A stretch of 64,000 nt of DNA from Sphingomonas yunnanensis (GCF_019898765.1 NZ_JAIOKB010000003.1:124001-188000), one strand, 5' to 3'. Counted from the first letter of the stretch, positions 8,618 to 19,192 are shown. Notes: generated by a model from the sequence alone, not told the origin. Translations and numbers: made by a program.

Positions 8618-8790
8618 GCTCCTTCCCGCAAAGCGAGGAGTGGATCCGCTAGATCCTCCCCGCATGGCGGGGAGGGGGACCAGCCGCAGGCTGGTGGAGG
8701 GGGGCTTCCTCAGGCGTTGTGCTGCGTGGAGATCCCCCTCCACGACCGCTTCGCGGCAGTCCCCCTACCCGCCAAGCGGGGAGGATAGGC
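8618..8790. repeat. Composite CCCCGC palindromic repeat
   Basis: The second copy of the composite repeat, with CCTCCCCGCATGGCGGGGAG, the pair ACCAGCCGCAGGCTGGT, a G-run, and a closing CCCGCCAAGCGGGGAGG. It fills the space between the holin gene and the convergent small gene at 8797. There is no plausible reading frame. Confidence 0.75.
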
Positions 8791-8796
8791 TCGACT

Positions 8797-8985
8797 TCAC
8801 CCGTGTCGCGCCATGCGCTGCGGATCGGGGGGCAGGCGCATGTGCGCGCCGTGCGCCGCCTCGAGATAATGGGTCGCCATCTGGTAGTGCGCCTGGCAGA
8901 CCGCTTGGCTCTGTGCCTCGGCGGCCAGCTTGAGTTCGGCCTCGGCGCGGCTCTGGAAATACAGCCGGTCCCTGTCGGTGATCAT
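8797..8985 (-). CDS. Small hypothetical protein
   Basis: 62 residues, MITDRDRLYFQSRAEAELKL and so on, predicted as two helices rich in Ala, Glu and Gln, with AHYQMATHYLEAAHGAHMRL in the second half. No membrane segment or signal peptide. A possible ribosome site (GAGAGTGAGTAG) lies upstream. The regular, non-repetitive composition suggests a real gene. The pattern resembles small sphingomonad proteins of unknown function. Confidence 0.6.
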   Translation of the reverse strand: MITDRDRLYFQSRAEAELKLAAEAQSQAVCQAHYQMATHYLEAAHGAHMRLPPDPQRMARHG

Positions 8986-9110
8986 CGCTACTCACTCTCC
9001 GGCGCCCGCTATGCCGCGGTTCGCGTCGTCCTGCCACAGCGTGAGTCACCGATTTCGTCCTTTCCGGGCACACTTGCCGAGACCCCGCCACGGTCCCCAT
9101 ATCGCGCGGC

Positions 9111-9677
9111 ATGAGCGGGAACGATCCACACGCCGCGCCGGTCTGGCACGGCACCACCATCCTATCGGTTCGACGCGGCGGCAAGGTCGTCGTGATCGGC
9201 GACGGCCAGGTCTCGATGGGCCAGACCGTGATGAAGCCCAACGCGCGCAAGGTGCGAACCTTGGGCGACGGCAAGGTGATCGGCGGCTTCGCCGGCGCGA
9301 CCGCCGACGCCTTCACCTTGTTCGAACGGCTCGAGTCGAAGCTGGAGCGCCACGGCGGTCATCTGATGCGCGCCGCGGTCGAGCTGGCGAAGGACTGGCG
9401 CACCGACAAATACCTCCGCAACCTGGAGGCGATGATGATCGTCGCCGACAAGGAGGTGACGCTGATCCTCACCGGCAACGGCGACGTGCTCGAACCCGAG
9501 GCGGGGATCGCCGCGATCGGTTCTGGCGGCAATTACGCGCTCGCCGCGGCGCGCGCTTTGGTCGACTATGAGCAGGACGCCGAGACGATCTGCCGTCGCG
9601 CGATGGCGATCGCCGCGGAGGTATGCGTCTACACCAATGACCGGCTGACGATCGAGACGCTCGACAGCGCCAACTGA
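9111..9677 (+). CDS. hslV: ATP-dependent protease peptidase subunit HslV
   Basis: 188 residues. This is the proteolytic chamber of the HslUV (ClpYQ) protease, a threonine peptidase of the proteasome type. The catalytic Thr is in [20 protein letters not shown] after a short propeptide (about 14 residues); [17 protein letters not shown] and [18 protein letters not shown] are family signatures. It lies 66 bases upstream of hslU on the same strand, the usual operon. A sigma-32-type promoter may exist in the gap before it, but I could not identify one with confidence. Confidence 0.97.
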   Translation: MSGNDPHAAPVWHGTTILSVRRGGKVVVIGDGQVSMGQTVMKPNARKVRTLGDGKVIGGFAGATADAFTLFERLESKLERHGGHLMRAAVELAKDWRTDKYLRNLEAMMIVADKEVTLILTGNGDVLEPEAGIAAIGSGGNYALAAARALVDYEQDAETICRRAMAIAAEVCVYTNDRLTIETLDSAN

Positions 9678-9743
9678 GCCGCGCGCGATACCGCGCAGCG
9701 ACTCAACTTACTCAACATTCGCCGGCGAAGGCTTTGATTCCGC

Positions 9744-11045
9744 ATGAATGATAATCTCACTCCGAAGGCGATCGTCGCCGCGCTCGACGCGCACATCATC
9801 GGCCAGAAGGAGGCCAAGCGCGCGGTCGCGGTGGCGCTGCGCAACCGCTGGCGGCGGCAGAAGCTGGCGCCCGACCTGCGCGACGAGGTGACGCCCAAGA
9901 ACATCCTGATGATCGGGCCGACCGGCTGCGGCAAGACCGAGATCAGCCGCCGCCTCGCCAAGCTGGCCGACGCGCCGTTCGTCAAGGTGGAGGCGACCAA
10001 GTTCACCGAGGTCGGCTATGTCGGCCGCGACGTCGAGCAGATCGCGCGCGACCTGGTCGAGGAGGCGGTGCGACTCGAGAAGGAGCGCCGTCGCCTGGCG
10101 GTGAAGGACAAGGCCGAGGCCGCGGCGATGGACCGGCTGCTCGACGCGCTGGTGGGCAAGGACTCGAGCCAGGCGACGCGCGAGAGCTTCAAGCAGCGCT
10201 TCCGCGACGGCCATCTGTCCGAGACCGAGATCGAGCTGGAGCTCCAGCAGGCGCCGGCGATGCCGTTCGAGCTGCCCGGCGGGCAGGGGTCGGTCGGCAT
10301 GATCAACCTGTCCGAGATGATGGGCAAGGCGTTCGGCGGCGGGCCGAAACAGCGGCGCAAGCTGCTGGTGCCCGCGGCGTGGGAGAAATTGGTCGAGGAG
10401 GAGGCCGACAAGCGCCTCGACCAGGACGAGGTCAGCCGCGTCGCGCTCGCCGACGCCGAGGCCAACGGCATCGTCTTCCTCGACGAGATCGACAAGATCG
10501 CGGTGAGCGACGTGCGCGGCGGCTCGGTCAGCCGCGAGGGCGTGCAGCGCGACCTGCTGCCGCTGATCGAGGGCACCACCGTCTCGACCAAATACGGGCC
10601 GATGAAGACCGACCATATCCTCTTCATCGCGTCGGGCGCCTTCCACGTCGCCAAGCCGAGCGACCTGCTGCCCGAGCTGCAGGGGCGGCTGCCGATCCGC
10701 GTCGAGCTCAAGGGGCTGACCGAGGACGATTTCGTCGCGATCCTGTCGGACACCAAGGCGTCGCTGCCGGCGCAGTATCGCGCACTGATCGCGACCGAGG
10801 GAGTCGACGTGAGCTTCACCGAGGACGGCATCCGCGCGGTGGCGCGGATCGCGGCCGAGGTGAACGGCGAGATCGAGAACATCGGCGCGCGCCGGCTCCA
10901 GACCGTGATGGAGAAGTTGCTCGAGGAGGTGAGCTTCGACGCCGAGGACCGCGCCGGCGAGGCGCTGGTGGTGGATGCGGCCTATGTCGACCAGCAGCTG
11001 GCGAGCGTGGCGCGCAACTCGGACCTCAGCCGCTTCGTGCTGTAA
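9744..11045 (+). CDS. hslU: HslU ATPase subunit
   Basis: A 433-residue AAA+ unfoldase that feeds substrates to HslV. The Walker A is [19 protein letters not shown]; the pore-loop segment is [20 protein letters not shown] (GYVG); Walker B is [12 protein letters not shown]; sensor and arginine-finger regions follow in [15 protein letters not shown]. The intermediate domain lies between about residues 110 and 240. The C-terminal residues LSRFVL, which dock into HslV, are intact. Length matches the family. Confidence 0.98.
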   Translation: MNDNLTPKAIVAALDAHIIGQKEAKRAVAVALRNRWRRQKLAPDLRDEVTPKNILMIGPTGCGKTEISRRLAKLADAPFVKVEATKFTEVGYVGRDVEQIARDLVEEAVRLEKERRRLAVKDKAEAAAMDRLLDALVGKDSSQATRESFKQRFRDGHLSETEIELELQQAPAMPFELPGGQGSVGMINLSEMMGKAFGGGPKQRRKLLVPAAWEKLVEEEADKRLDQDEVSRVALADAEANGIVFLDEIDKIAVSDVRGGSVSREGVQRDLLPLIEGTTVSTKYGPMKTDHILFIASGAFHVAKPSDLLPELQGRLPIRVELKGLTEDDFVAILSDTKASLPAQYRALIATEGVDVSFTEDGIRAVARIAAEVNGEIENIGARRLQTVMEKLLEEVSFDAEDRAGEALVVDAAYVDQQLASVARNSDLSRFVL

Positions 11046-11097
11046 GGTCGGTGAGGCGGGGCGCGGCGCGCGTGGAGGGTGCCCTCCCGGAGTATTA

Positions 11098-11182
11098 CCC
11101 CGGCGAACGCCGGGGTCCAGTTGGGAAGGCCGGAATGAAAATCATTGACGTCCCCCATCTGGACCCCGGCGTCCGCCGGAGT
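11098..11182. repeat. Paired CCCCGGCG palindromic repeat
   Basis: CCGGCGAACGCCGGGGTCCAG near 11100 and its near reverse complement at 11159-11180 form a long hairpin with a spacer of about 38 bases; each half is also a small palindrome. The same element lies at 24935-25022 and 26449-26532. It lies between the convergent hslU and pgeF genes. Confidence 0.8.
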
Positions 11183-11229
11183 GGTGGCTGGGGATTGTCT
11201 CGCGAGAGAGCGAGCGGTCGCGCCAGCGC

Positions 11230-11988
11230 CTAACCGGCCGCGATGATCGCGATCTGGCGGCCGTAGCCCGGCTCGCCGCGATGCGTCGCGCGGCGATAGC
11301 TGAAGAAGCGGCGCTCGTCGGCATAGGTGTCGAGCCCGAGTGTCTCGACCCGCACCACCCCCGCCGCGGCGAGCCGATGCGCGACATAGCCTTCGAGGTC
11401 GAAGCGCGCGTGCCCGGCGCGGCCGTCGGCGAAGAAGCGCTCGTTGGCCGCATCGTCGTCGAGGAAGCGCGTGCAGAAGCCCGCGTCCACCTCGTAGCTG
11501 GCGCGCGCGATGCACGGCCCGACCGACGCGACGATCCGCTCGCGCGACGCGCCCAGCGCCACCATCGCCGCGACGGTGGAGTCGGTCACCCCCGCGAGCG
11601 CCCCCTTCCACCCCGCGTGCGCCGCGCCGACCACGCCCGCGACCGGGTCAGCGAGCAGCACCGGGGCGCAGTCGGCGGTGACCACCCCCAGGGCCAGCCC
11701 CGGCGTCGCGGTGGCGAGCGCGTCGGCGCGGGGCCGCTCGGCGAAGGGGGCGTCGACCGTGACGCAGTCGGCGGAGTGGACCTGGAAGGGCGTCAGCAGG
11801 CTCGAACCCGGCGCCACCGCCGTCAGCGCCGCGTCACGGTTGGCGGTGACGGCCGCGGGATCGTCCTCCGAGCCGACCCCGCAGTTGAGCCCGGCGTACA
11901 GCCCTTCCGAGATGCCGCCCGCGCGGCCGAGGAAACCGTGCGGCACGGCGCCGAGCAGCCGCGCACGGAAGGGCTGGGGCGCGGTCAC
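11230..11988 (-). CDS. pgeF: Multicopper polyphenol oxidase / purine nucleoside phosphorylase-type protein (YfiH/PgeF)
   Basis: 252 residues of the YfiH (DUF152) family, linked to peptidoglycan editing and to purine nucleoside phosphorylase or laccase-like activity. Metal ligands fit the family: H71 in PFQVHSADCVTV, C107 in VVTADCAPVLLADP and H124 in GAAHAGWKGALAGV. I chose the GTG at 11988 because it overlaps the upstream acetyltransferase stop by four bases and gives the expected length. It is the last gene of the lgt operon. Confidence 0.92.
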   Translation of the reverse strand: MTAPQPFRARLLGAVPHGFLGRAGGISEGLYAGLNCGVGSEDDPAAVTANRDAALTAVAPGSSLLTPFQVHSADCVTVDAPFAERPRADALATATPGLALGVVTADCAPVLLADPVAGVVGAAHAGWKGALAGVTDSTVAAMVALGASRERIVASVGPCIARASYEVDAGFCTRFLDDDAANERFFADGRAGHARFDLEGYVAHRLAAAGVVRVETLGLDTYADERRFFSYRRATHRGEPGYGRQIAIIAAG

Positions 11989-12500
11989 AGCGTGCGGCGC
12001 ATCACGATGTCCTCGTCGGCGTGGCCGCCGACCATGAACTCGTAAGGGCCGACGTCCTCGAAGCCGTATTTGGCATAGAAGCGTCGCGCCCGCAGATTGT
12101 CGGTGAACACCGAGAGGTACATCGCCTGGTGGCCGCGCGCGCGCGCCTCCGCCAGCGCCCACTCCATCATCTCGGGCCCGAGCCCAGAGCCCTGCCACGG
12201 CTTGAGCAGATAGAATTGCCGCAGCTCGATCGCGCCCTCGGGCGGGGTAAAGGGCAATTTGGGAGGGCCCAGTTTGATGTAGCCAACCGCGACATGCCCC
12301 ATCTCGACGATCTGCACCGCATAGGCCGGGTCGGCGACCTCGCGCGCCCAGTCCTCGGGGGTGTGCTGCTCGAGGAAGGTGGCGAGGTCGGCGGCCGAGT
12401 AGAGCGTGCCGAATGTCTCGGTGAAGGTCGCACGCGCCACGCCGGCGAGGCTGGCGGCATCGTCGACGGTGGCGGGACGGAGCGTCGGGCGCGGCATCAT
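11985..12500 (-). CDS. GNAT-family N-acetyltransferase
   Basis: 171 residues. The fold is recognisable from LRPATVDDAASLAGVARATF at the start, the acetyl-CoA loop LLKPWQGSGLGPEMMEWALA (a variant of the Q/RxxGxG/A motif) and the late VFTDNLRARRFYAKYGFEDV. The substrate is unknown. Overlaps are four bases at both ends (ATGA with the methyltransferase, GTGA with pgeF), so translation is coupled within the lgt operon. Confidence 0.9.
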   Translation of the reverse strand: MMPRPTLRPATVDDAASLAGVARATFTETFGTLYSAADLATFLEQHTPEDWAREVADPAYAVQIVEMGHVAVGYIKLGPPKLPFTPPEGAIELRQFYLLKPWQGSGLGPEMMEWALAEARARGHQAMYLSVFTDNLRARRFYAKYGFEDVGPYEFMVGGHADEDIVMRRTL

Positions 12501-13516
12501 GCGAAGCCTGCCGGGCGCGGCCATTGGTCGTGAGTCACGGCGATCACCTTGAACAACTCCCCCATCTGCTCGACCAACCGGTCGCGATCCTCTGTTACCC
12601 TCCCGCCGAGCACCGTGGCGCGCTGGTCGATGCCGAGCGCGCGCAGGAAGGCGCCCTGGCCGACCGGCCCGTCGCACCGCGCGCCCGAGGCGCTGGCGAC
12701 CAGCCCCAAGGTGGCCAGGTCGACGTGCGCGGTGAGGTCCTGCTCGCCCGGCGCCTCGAACGGGTTGGCGAAGGCGTGCGCGCGCACCGCCTGGAGCGTG
12801 TCGCCGATCGCCGGGCCTTGATAGCCATAGTCGATCACCAGCGCCGCGCCGCCCTGCGCGACGATGCGCGCGGCAAGGTCGGCCATCACCGCGACGCTGG
12901 CGGGCGACGTCTCGATCACCGCGCCCGGCGCGGCGTCGCGCAATGCCGGCGGCACGATCGTATCGGGGACGACGGCGCCCGCGACCGGCACGAAGAGCGT
13001 GTCCTGGCACGCCACCAGCCGCTCGTGCCACGCGTCGGGGCGGCGCACGAGCTGGCGGATCGGCAGCGCGTCGAAGAACTCGTTCGCCACGACGATCAGC
13101 GCCACGTCCTCGGGCAGCGTGTTGAGCGAGTCGTGCCACGTCGCGCCCGGCAGCCGCTCGGCCTGTGCGGCGCGCAGCGTCGCGCTGGTCTCGACGAGAT
13201 GCACCGAGGGCGTCAGCCCGGCGCGCGCCATCACGCGCAGCGCGTCGGCACTGAGCGTGCCGCGCCCGGGGCCGAGCTCGACCCAGGCGACCGCGGGACG
13301 GCCGGCGCGGTCCCACAGGTCGGCCGCCCAGGCGCCGATCAGCTCGCCGAACATCTGGCTGATCTCGGGCGCGGTGGTGAAGTCGCCCGCGACGCCGAGC
13401 GGGTCGCGCGTCGCGTAATAATGCGCGTTGGCGGCGGCCATGAACTGGCTGACCGGGATCGGTCCGCCCAGCGTGATCGCGCGCGCCAGCCGCTCGGCGA
13501 GCAGCGGCTCGCTCAC
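12497..13516 (-). CDS. SAM-dependent methyltransferase, NDUFAF7/MidA-like
   Basis: 339 residues of the Methyltransf_28 family, related to mitochondrial NDUFAF7, which dimethylates an arginine of a complex I subunit. Seen here: [39 protein letters not shown] motif [18 protein letters not shown], and the acidic [14 protein letters not shown]. The GTG start overlaps the lgt stop by four bases. The complex I role in bacteria is inferred from the family. Confidence 0.92.
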   Translation of the reverse strand: MSEPLLAERLARAITLGGPIPVSQFMAAANAHYYATRDPLGVAGDFTTAPEISQMFGELIGAWAADLWDRAGRPAVAWVELGPGRGTLSADALRVMARAGLTPSVHLVETSATLRAAQAERLPGATWHDSLNTLPEDVALIVVANEFFDALPIRQLVRRPDAWHERLVACQDTLFVPVAGAVVPDTIVPPALRDAAPGAVIETSPASVAVMADLAARIVAQGGAALVIDYGYQGPAIGDTLQAVRAHAFANPFEAPGEQDLTAHVDLATLGLVASASGARCDGPVGQGAFLRALGIDQRATVLGGRVTEDRDRLVEQMGELFKVIAVTHDQWPRPAGFA

Positions 13517-14460
13517 GCGACGCTGTCCAGCCCGACGATGGGCTCGACGCGGTGGCGGCGGCGCGGCGCGGTGACGATCAACGCGACCCCCGCCAGGATC
13601 ATCGGCACGCACAGCCACTGGCCCATGTGCAGTCCGGTCTGCTCCGCGAACGTGCGCAGCTGCGCGTCGGGCTCGCGGAAGAACTCCACGGTGAAGCGCG
13701 CCACGCCATAGCCCGCGAGGAACAGACCGACCAGCTTGCCCGGCTGGTAGCGCGCGTCGGTGCGCCAGAAGAAGAACCAGAGCAGCAGGAACAGGGCGAT
13801 GCCCTCGAGCCCCGCCTCGTAGAGCTGGCTCGGGTGGCGCGCGGGCTCGGGCACGCCGTAGGGGACGGTGCGCTCGAACACGATCGCCCAGGGCACGCTC
13901 GCGGGCTTGCCCCACAGCTCGCCGTTGACGAAGTTGGCGAGCCGCCCGAAGAACAGGCCGAAGGGCACCGCGCAGGCGACATAGTCGTGGACGCGCAGCC
14001 AGTTGAGCCCGTTCTTCCGGGCGAACCAGATGAGCCCGAGCGAGGTGCCGATCACGCCGCCGTGGAACGACATGCCGCCGTCCCACAGCCGCAGAATCGA
14101 CAGCGGCCGCGTCAGCATTTCCGGCGCGTAGAACAGGACATAGCCGATCCGCCCGCCGAGGATGATCCCGAGCGTGGCGTAGAAGACGAGATCGTCGGCG
14201 TGGCGCCGCGCCATCGGCGCGCCGGGCTGGGCCAGCAATTTCAGCAGATACCACCAGCCGACGACGATGCCCGCGATATAAGCCAGACTATACCAGCGCA
14301 GCGTGAAGACGCCGATCGAGAAGACGTCGGGGTGCAGCCCGAGATCGGCGAAACGGACGTGGCCGGTGGCGGCGCCGGCACCCGGAGCAGCGGCGGCGAG
14401 GGCGGACAGGAACAAGGCTTTCCCCTTCTCAATGGCGCCTGCATAAGGGGAGGAAAGCAC
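13513..14460 (-). CDS. lgt: Prolipoprotein diacylglyceryl transferase
   Basis: A 315-residue inner-membrane enzyme that attaches diacylglycerol to the lipobox cysteine of prolipoproteins. Motifs: [60 protein letters not shown] and [14 protein letters not shown]. At least six hydrophobic helices are visible. The first 25 residues (to about [10 protein letters not shown]) are not typical, so the true start may be further in. It opens an overlapping four-gene operon with the methyltransferase, the acetyltransferase and pgeF, divergent from the acyl-CoA ligase gene. Confidence 0.95.
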   Translation of the reverse strand: MLSSPYAGAIEKGKALFLSALAAAAPGAGAATGHVRFADLGLHPDVFSIGVFTLRWYSLAYIAGIVVGWWYLLKLLAQPGAPMARRHADDLVFYATLGIILGGRIGYVLFYAPEMLTRPLSILRLWDGGMSFHGGVIGTSLGLIWFARKNGLNWLRVHDYVACAVPFGLFFGRLANFVNGELWGKPASVPWAIVFERTVPYGVPEPARHPSQLYEAGLEGIALFLLLWFFFWRTDARYQPGKLVGLFLAGYGVARFTVEFFREPDAQLRTFAEQTGLHMGQWLCVPMILAGVALIVTAPRRRHRVEPIVGLDSVA

Positions 14461-14480
14461 AAACCCAAGCGGAGAGAGTG

Positions 14481-16211
14481 ATGGCTTCCGAGCTCGACCG
14501 GCGGATGGACGCGGTGATGGCGGCGCTGACCGGCGACGGAGGCCAGCTACCGCTCGGACAGGTCGAGCGTTTCGGCCGGACGCTGCCGTTCATCGCGGCG
14601 GCGCCCCCGACGCTGCCCGCCTATTTCGCGCATTTCTGCCAGCAGCACCGCGACGTCGAGTTCCTGGTCGCGGGTGACGAGCGGCTGAGCTTCGGCACCG
14701 TCCACGATCTTGCGAGTCGCGCCGCGCGCGCGCTGGTCGCGGGCTATGGCGTGCGCCGCGGCGACCGGGTGGCGATCGCGGCGCGCAATTCGCCGTCGTG
14801 GATCGTGCTCTACATGGCGATCATCATGGCGGGCGGGGTGGCGACGCTGCTCAACGGCTGGTGGCAGGCCGAGGAGATGGCCGCCGCGCTCGACGAGGTC
14901 GAGGTCGCGCTGGTGTTCGCCGACGCGCCGCGCGCCCGCCGGCTCGCCGCCATCCCCGGTGGCGCGGCGGTGCGGGTCGAGATCTTCGACGATCTCCAGC
15001 CGATCGAGAGCGCGCTCGCCGAGGTCCTGGCGCACGCCGAGGACGATCTCGGCGAGGGCGCCGGCGCGGTGCTGCCCGCGTTGAGCGGCGACGTTCATGC
15101 CACCATCCTGTTCACCTCGGGCTCGACAGGCCGCTCGAAAGGGGCGCTGTCGACGCACGCGCAGGTGCTGCAGGGGACATTCAACTTCCTCGCGTCGGCG
15201 CTGATGATGATGGGGATCGCGGCGCAGGACGGCGCGCTGACGGGCCTGCAACCAGCGACGCTGCTCAACCTGCCGCTCTTCCACGTGACCGCGATGGTGC
15301 CGACTTTGCTCCAGAGCTTCGCGATGGGGCGCAAGCTGGTGCTCATGCCCAAATGGGACGCCGAGGAGGCCATGCGGCTGATCGAGCGCGAGAAGGTGAC
15401 CTATTTCGTCGGCGTGCCGCTGATGAGCTATGAGATGGTCAACCACCCCGAACGCGCGCGCTACGACCTCTCGACCGTCACTGACTTCGCCGCAGGCGGC
15501 GCACCGCGCCCGGTCGAGCATGTCCGCCGGCTCGACGCCGAGCTGACCGGCGCGCCGCTGATCGGCTACGGCCTCACCGAGACCAACGCGATCGGCACCG
15601 GCAACTGGCGCAGCAACTATCTCGCCAAGCCCGACAGTGCCGGTCGCGCCTCGGCGCCGCTGGTCGAGCTGGCGATCCTGGCCGAGGACGGCACTGCGCT
15701 CGCGCAGGGCGCGACCGGTGAGATCGGCATCCGCTCGGCCGCCAACTTCCAGGAATATTGGGGACGCCCCGCCGACACTGCGGCGGCCTTCACCGCCGAC
15801 GGCTTCTTCCGCACCGGCGACCTCGGCTATCTCGACGCGGACGGCTATCTCTTCATCGTCGACCGCAAGAAGGACATCATCATCCGCGGCGGCGAAAATA
15901 TCAGCTGCCAGGAGGTCGAGGCCGCCTTCTACGCGCATCCGCTGGTCGCCGAGGCGGCGGTGTTCGGGCTGGCGGACCCGCGCTACGGCGAGGTGCCGGG
16001 TGCGGTGGTGCATCTCAGCGAGCCGGGCGGCGTCGCATGCGAGGATCTGCTGTCTTTCCTCGCGCAGCACGTCGCCGCCTTCAAGGTGCCCGCGCGACTG
16101 TGGATCGAGGACGCGCCACTGCCGCGGCTGGGGACGGAGAAGATCGACAAGATCACGCTGCGCCGCCGCTATCGCGCGGTCGCTGAGGCGGAGGCTGCCG
16201 CGGCGGCGTGA
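14481..16211 (+). CDS. AMP-forming acyl-CoA ligase
   Basis: 576 residues of the ANL superfamily. The P-loop is [20 protein letters not shown], the A5 motif [12 protein letters not shown]7 [21 protein letters not shown]8 [20 protein letters not shown], and the C-terminal catalytic Lys lies in [16 protein letters not shown]. It activates a carboxylic acid to its CoA thioester through an acyl-AMP; chain length is unknown. The ATG at 14481 is preferred over the GTG three bases earlier because GGAGAG at 14471 is then well spaced. A convergent FCD regulator gene lies 156 bases downstream. Confidence 0.92.
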   Translation: MASELDRRMDAVMAALTGDGGQLPLGQVERFGRTLPFIAAAPPTLPAYFAHFCQQHRDVEFLVAGDERLSFGTVHDLASRAARALVAGYGVRRGDRVAIAARNSPSWIVLYMAIIMAGGVATLLNGWWQAEEMAAALDEVEVALVFADAPRARRLAAIPGGAAVRVEIFDDLQPIESALAEVLAHAEDDLGEGAGAVLPALSGDVHATILFTSGSTGRSKGALSTHAQVLQGTFNFLASALMMMGIAAQDGALTGLQPATLLNLPLFHVTAMVPTLLQSFAMGRKLVLMPKWDAEEAMRLIEREKVTYFVGVPLMSYEMVNHPERARYDLSTVTDFAAGGAPRPVEHVRRLDAELTGAPLIGYGLTETNAIGTGNWRSNYLAKPDSAGRASAPLVELAILAEDGTALAQGATGEIGIRSAANFQEYWGRPADTAAAFTADGFFRTGDLGYLDADGYLFIVDRKKDIIIRGGENISCQEVEAAFYAHPLVAEAAVFGLADPRYGEVPGAVVHLSEPGGVACEDLLSFLAQHVAAFKVPARLWIEDAPLPRLGTEKIDKITLRRRYRAVAEAEAAAAA

Positions 16212-16223
16212 GGTGCTGGAATA

Positions 16224-16360
16224 ATTCTCCCGGCTGGCGGGGAGGGGGACCGCCGCGCGTCAGCGCGGTGGTGGAGGGGGGGCTCCACGAGCGTCGCGCC
16301 CGCGGACAGCCCCCCGTCAGCGCTGACTCCCTGCCACCTCCCCGCGCGCGCGGAGGATTG
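16224..16360. repeat. Composite CCCCGC palindromic repeat
   Basis: The third copy, with CTCCCGGCTGGCGGGGAGG, the internal CGCGCGTCAGCGCG palindrome, a G-run, GTCAGCGCTGAC and a closing CCTCCCCGCGCGCGCGGAGG. It lies between the convergent ligase and regulator genes and could also act as a bidirectional terminator. Confidence 0.75.
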
Positions 16361-16367
16361 AGATGCC

Positions 16368-17075
16368 TTACGCCCCCAGCGCGCGCTCGGTATCCAGCCC
16401 GGCCTGGGCGATCAGCCGCTCGGTCACCCCGCGCGCGGCGGCCGCGTCGCCGGCGGCGATCGCCTCGAACAGGTCGCGGTGGAGCGGGATCGGGTCGCGA
16501 TACTCGAGCGGCACGCGATATTTGAAGAAGGTGGTCCAGCGCACCGCCGCGGCGATGCTGCTCGACAGGCTCGCCAGCAGCTCGTTGCCGGTCGACTCCA
16601 GGATGGCGGCATGGAAACGCTGGTCCGCGGCCTGCCCTTCCTGCGTGCGTAGGCCCTGTCGCGCCATCACCTGCACGGCATCGCCCATGCGCGCCAGCTG
16701 CGCCGCGCTGCGCTGGACCGCGGCGAGCTCGGCCGCGGCGGGTTCGACGATCATGCGCAGCTGGAACAGGCTGCGCACGAAGCCGAGCGACGGCGCGCCC
16801 TCGAACATCCAGGCGAGCAGCTCGGGGTCGAGCAGGTTCCACAGCGCGCGTTCGCGCACGCGCGTGCCGGCCTTGGGGCGGCTCTCGACCAGCCCCTTGG
16901 CACTCAGCATGCGGAGCGACTCGCGGATGACGCTGCGCGACACGCCGAACTGGCTCGCCAGCTCCAGCTCGCCCGGCAGCACGGTACCGCTGGGATGGTC
17001 GCCAGTGACGATCGCGACCCCGAGCGTCCGCGCGAGCGTGACATGTGCCGGACCTCGACGCTCTCCGTTCGCCAC
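16368..17075 (-). CDS. GntR-family regulator with FCD domain
   Basis: 235 residues. The N-terminal winged helix (residues 10-75) has GTVLPGELELASQFGVSRSV and IRESLRMLSAKGLVESRPKAG, the GntR HTH signature. The FCD effector domain follows (LFQLRMIVEPAAAELAAVQR, DQRFHAAILESTGNELLASL, HRDLFEAIAAGDAAAARGV), with Asp/His positions consistent with metal and carboxylate binding. Such regulators usually respond to organic or sugar acids. The target is unknown: the neighbours (acyl-CoA ligase convergent, mnmA on the same strand) give no clear pathway. A palindrome upstream at 17131-17145 may be its own operator. Confidence 0.92.
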   Translation of the reverse strand: MANGERRGPAHVTLARTLGVAIVTGDHPSGTVLPGELELASQFGVSRSVIRESLRMLSAKGLVESRPKAGTRVRERALWNLLDPELLAWMFEGAPSLGFVRSLFQLRMIVEPAAAELAAVQRSAAQLARMGDAVQVMARQGLRTQEGQAADQRFHAAILESTGNELLASLSSSIAAAVRWTTFFKYRVPLEYRDPIPLHRDLFEAIAAGDAAAARGVTERLIAQAGLDTERALGA

Positions 17076-17130
17076 TGCTCGTCTCCCTCCCGGACCGACA
17101 GTCTAGGCCGTCACGGACGTGCGGCAAGTT

Positions 17131-17145
17131 AATTGTCCAACAAGT
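17131..17145. promoter_or_regulatory. Candidate operator of the FCD regulator
   Basis: TTGTCCAACAA at 17133-17143, about 58 bases upstream of the regulator start, is a TTGT/ACAA dyad with three central bases. It resembles the TTGTCnnACAA sites reported for FCD-type GntR proteins. No experimental support; autoregulation is an inference. Confidence 0.4.
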
Positions 17146-17286
17146 TCCGGGAGGATGGCGCGGATGCCGGTCCGCGTGTGATCACCTCGGCGCCCTCGCG
17201 TGGAGGATGCGGCCGGTGGGCGCACGGGAAGGCGGATCCCGGAACACGGCCGGGATGACGCTAGGCGCTGGGATGGCCGGCGGATC

Positions 17287-18384
17287 TCACGCCGCGACGA
17301 GCACGGCCTCGGTCTCGGCGATCCACCCGCCGCCCAGCACGCGATCGCCGTCGTACAGCACCGCCGCCTGGCCCGGCGCGACGCCGTACTCGGGCGAGTC
17401 GAATACCAGCCGACCGCGGTCGAGCCGCGCCGGCACCGGTTTGGCCATCGAGCGCACCTTGGCGGTGAGTGCGCCTTCCAGCGGACCCAGCACGTTCATC
17501 CGCTCTAGCCGCGCCGCCGCGACCGCGAGCGCCGAGCGGGGGCCGACCACGACCCGCTGCGCCGCCGGCTCCAGCCGCACGACGTAGAGCGGCTCCGCGC
17601 TGCCGCCGATCTCGAGGCCGCGGCGTTGGCCCACGGTGTAATGCACCAGCCCGCGATGCTCCCCCAGCTTGCGACCGGCGAGGTCGACGATGTCGCCGAC
17701 GGTCGCCGCCGCGGGGCGCAGCGCCTTGACGAGGCCGGCATAGTCGCCGTCGGGGACGAAGCAGATGTCCTGGCTGTCGGGCTTGTCGGCGACGAGCAGT
17801 CCCAGCTCGGCGGCGATCGCGCGCACCCGCGGCTTGGGCAGGGCCCCGAGCGGGAAGCGCAGGTAATCGAGCTGTGCCTGCGTCGTGGCGAAGAGGAAGT
17901 AGCTCTGGTCGCGCGCCGGATCGGCCGCCCGGTGCAGCTCGGCCCCGCCCGCACCGAGGAAGCGGCGGACATAATGGCCGGTGGCGAGGCAGTCGGCGCC
18001 GAGATCGCGGGCGAGCGCGAGCAGGTCGGTGAACTTCGGCCCCATGTTGCATCGGACGCACGGGATCGGGGTGCGGCCGGCGAGGTAATCGTCGGCGAAC
18101 TGGTCGATCACGTCGGTGCGGAAGCTGCTCTCATGGTCGAAGACGTAATGCGCGATGCCGAGCCGATCGGCGACCGCGCGCGCGTCGCGGATGTCGCGCC
18201 CGGCGCAGCAGGCCCCCGCGCGCTTCGTCGCTTCGCCGTGGTCGTAGAGCTGGAGCGTCACGCCGATCACCTCGGCACCGCTGCGCGCGGCGAGTGCGGC
18301 GACGACCGAGCTATCGACCCCGCCCGACATCGCCACGACGATGCGCCGCGCGCCGGGCGCGAGCTGGAAATCCACGCTGTCCAT
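17287..18384 (-). CDS. mnmA: tRNA-specific 2-thiouridylase
   Basis: 365 residues. It installs the 2-thio group on the wobble uridine of tRNA-Lys, tRNA-Glu and tRNA-Gln. The PP-loop is [18 protein letters not shown]. The catalytic cysteines fit [11 protein letters not shown] and [13 protein letters not shown]. The tRNA-binding and C-terminal beta-barrel parts ([20 protein letters not shown]) are complete. Length matches the family. It is transcribed toward the FCD regulator gene and divergent from the small gene at 18430. Confidence 0.97.
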   Translation of the reverse strand: MDSVDFQLAPGARRIVVAMSGGVDSSVVAALAARSGAEVIGVTLQLYDHGEATKRAGACCAGRDIRDARAVADRLGIAHYVFDHESSFRTDVIDQFADDYLAGRTPIPCVRCNMGPKFTDLLALARDLGADCLATGHYVRRFLGAGGAELHRAADPARDQSYFLFATTQAQLDYLRFPLGALPKPRVRAIAAELGLLVADKPDSQDICFVPDGDYAGLVKALRPAAATVGDIVDLAGRKLGEHRGLVHYTVGQRRGLEIGGSAEPLYVVRLEPAAQRVVVGPRSALAVAAARLERMNVLGPLEGALTAKVRSMAKPVPARLDRGRLVFDSPEYGVAPGQAAVLYDGDRVLGGGWIAETEAVLVAA

Positions 18385-18429
18385 GATGATGGGATCGATA
18401 CTCCTTCCGGACGCGCCGCGTAAACCGAA

Positions 18430-18675
18430 ATGAACGAAGCGTTGCGGCGCACTTTACGCGACCTTCAGACCATCGCCGTTACAGCAGCCAGCATGTCACT
18501 CGAACCCACTCACAACGATCCGCCGCTGCTCACCGCTCTGCGCCAGCGCCAGCTCGCGTCGCGCACCGCCCAGGTCGCGCGCGCACTCGACACGACACAG
18601 GGCGAGCGCGGCGCCAGCGGCACGTTCAACGCCACCGCGGCCGCCGTTCTGAGTGATTGGAGCAGGCGTGAATAG
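18430..18675 (+). CDS. Small hypothetical protein
   Basis: 81 residues from the ATG at 18430, or 60 if the ATG at 18493 is the true start ([20 protein letters not shown]). The conserved-looking part is a soluble helix with [20 protein letters not shown], followed by [18 protein letters not shown]. Neither start has a strong ribosome site. It is divergent from mnmA and 108 bases upstream of sciP on the same strand. Family not recognised. Confidence 0.45.
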   Translation: MNEALRRTLRDLQTIAVTAASMSLEPTHNDPPLLTALRQRQLASRTAQVARALDTTQGERGASGTFNATAAAVLSDWSRRE

Positions 18676-18783
18676 CTCGTTTACCGGACCACTTTAGAGC
18701 GTGTTCAACCAGCGTCCGTTACGGATGAGACACAACAAGGGTCCAACGTGGCGAGGGGGAAAACCCCGGAACCGAGGTAAGGA

Positions 18784-19083
18784 ATGATCGAGAACCAGAA
18801 AATCCGTCCGGCCAAGGTGATCGGCCCGCTCGGCGAGCCGCTCACGCTTGATTCGCTGCCGCCGGCGGACACCACCCGCTGGGTAGTGCGGCGCAAAGCG
18901 GAGGTGGTCGCCGCGGTAAACGGGGGGCTGCTGTCCGTCGATGAGGTGTGCCAACGCTACGGCCTGACCGTGGAGGAGTTCGCCGGCTGGCAGCGCGCGA
19001 TCGATCGATCGGGCATGCCGGGGCTCCGCGTGACGCGGATCCAGCACTATAAGACGCTTTACGAGCGTCAGCAGAACTTCTAA
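18784..19083 (+). CDS. sciP: CtrA inhibitor SciP (DUF1153)
   Basis: 99 residues. In Caulobacter, SciP binds CtrA and blocks transcription of CtrA-activated genes in G1; the family is widespread in Alphaproteobacteria. The sequence fits: VIGPLGEPLTLDSLPPADTT, RWVVRRKAEVVAAVNGGLLS, the helix-turn-helix VDEVCQRYGLTVEEFAGWQR, and LRVTRIQHYKTLYERQQNF. A ribosome site (GAGGTAAGGA) precedes the ATG. It stands alone, followed by the GlsB-type gene. A cell-cycle role is inferred from the family. Confidence 0.95.
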   Translation: MIENQKIRPAKVIGPLGEPLTLDSLPPADTTRWVVRRKAEVVAAVNGGLLSVDEVCQRYGLTVEEFAGWQRAIDRSGMPGLRVTRIQHYKTLYERQQNF

Positions 19084-19192
19084 CGCAGGCGTCCCATTTT
19101 CAGAATTACGGGGCCGGAACAATGCGCCGGCCTCGTGAGTATTCCCCGGCAGAGCCCGTCACCGTGTGGGCGCATCGCAGGGGAGTAACATC

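Noticed and set aside
7654..8985. A prophage
   Set aside because: Only a muramidase and a holin are present; there are no terminase, portal, capsid, tail or integrase genes.
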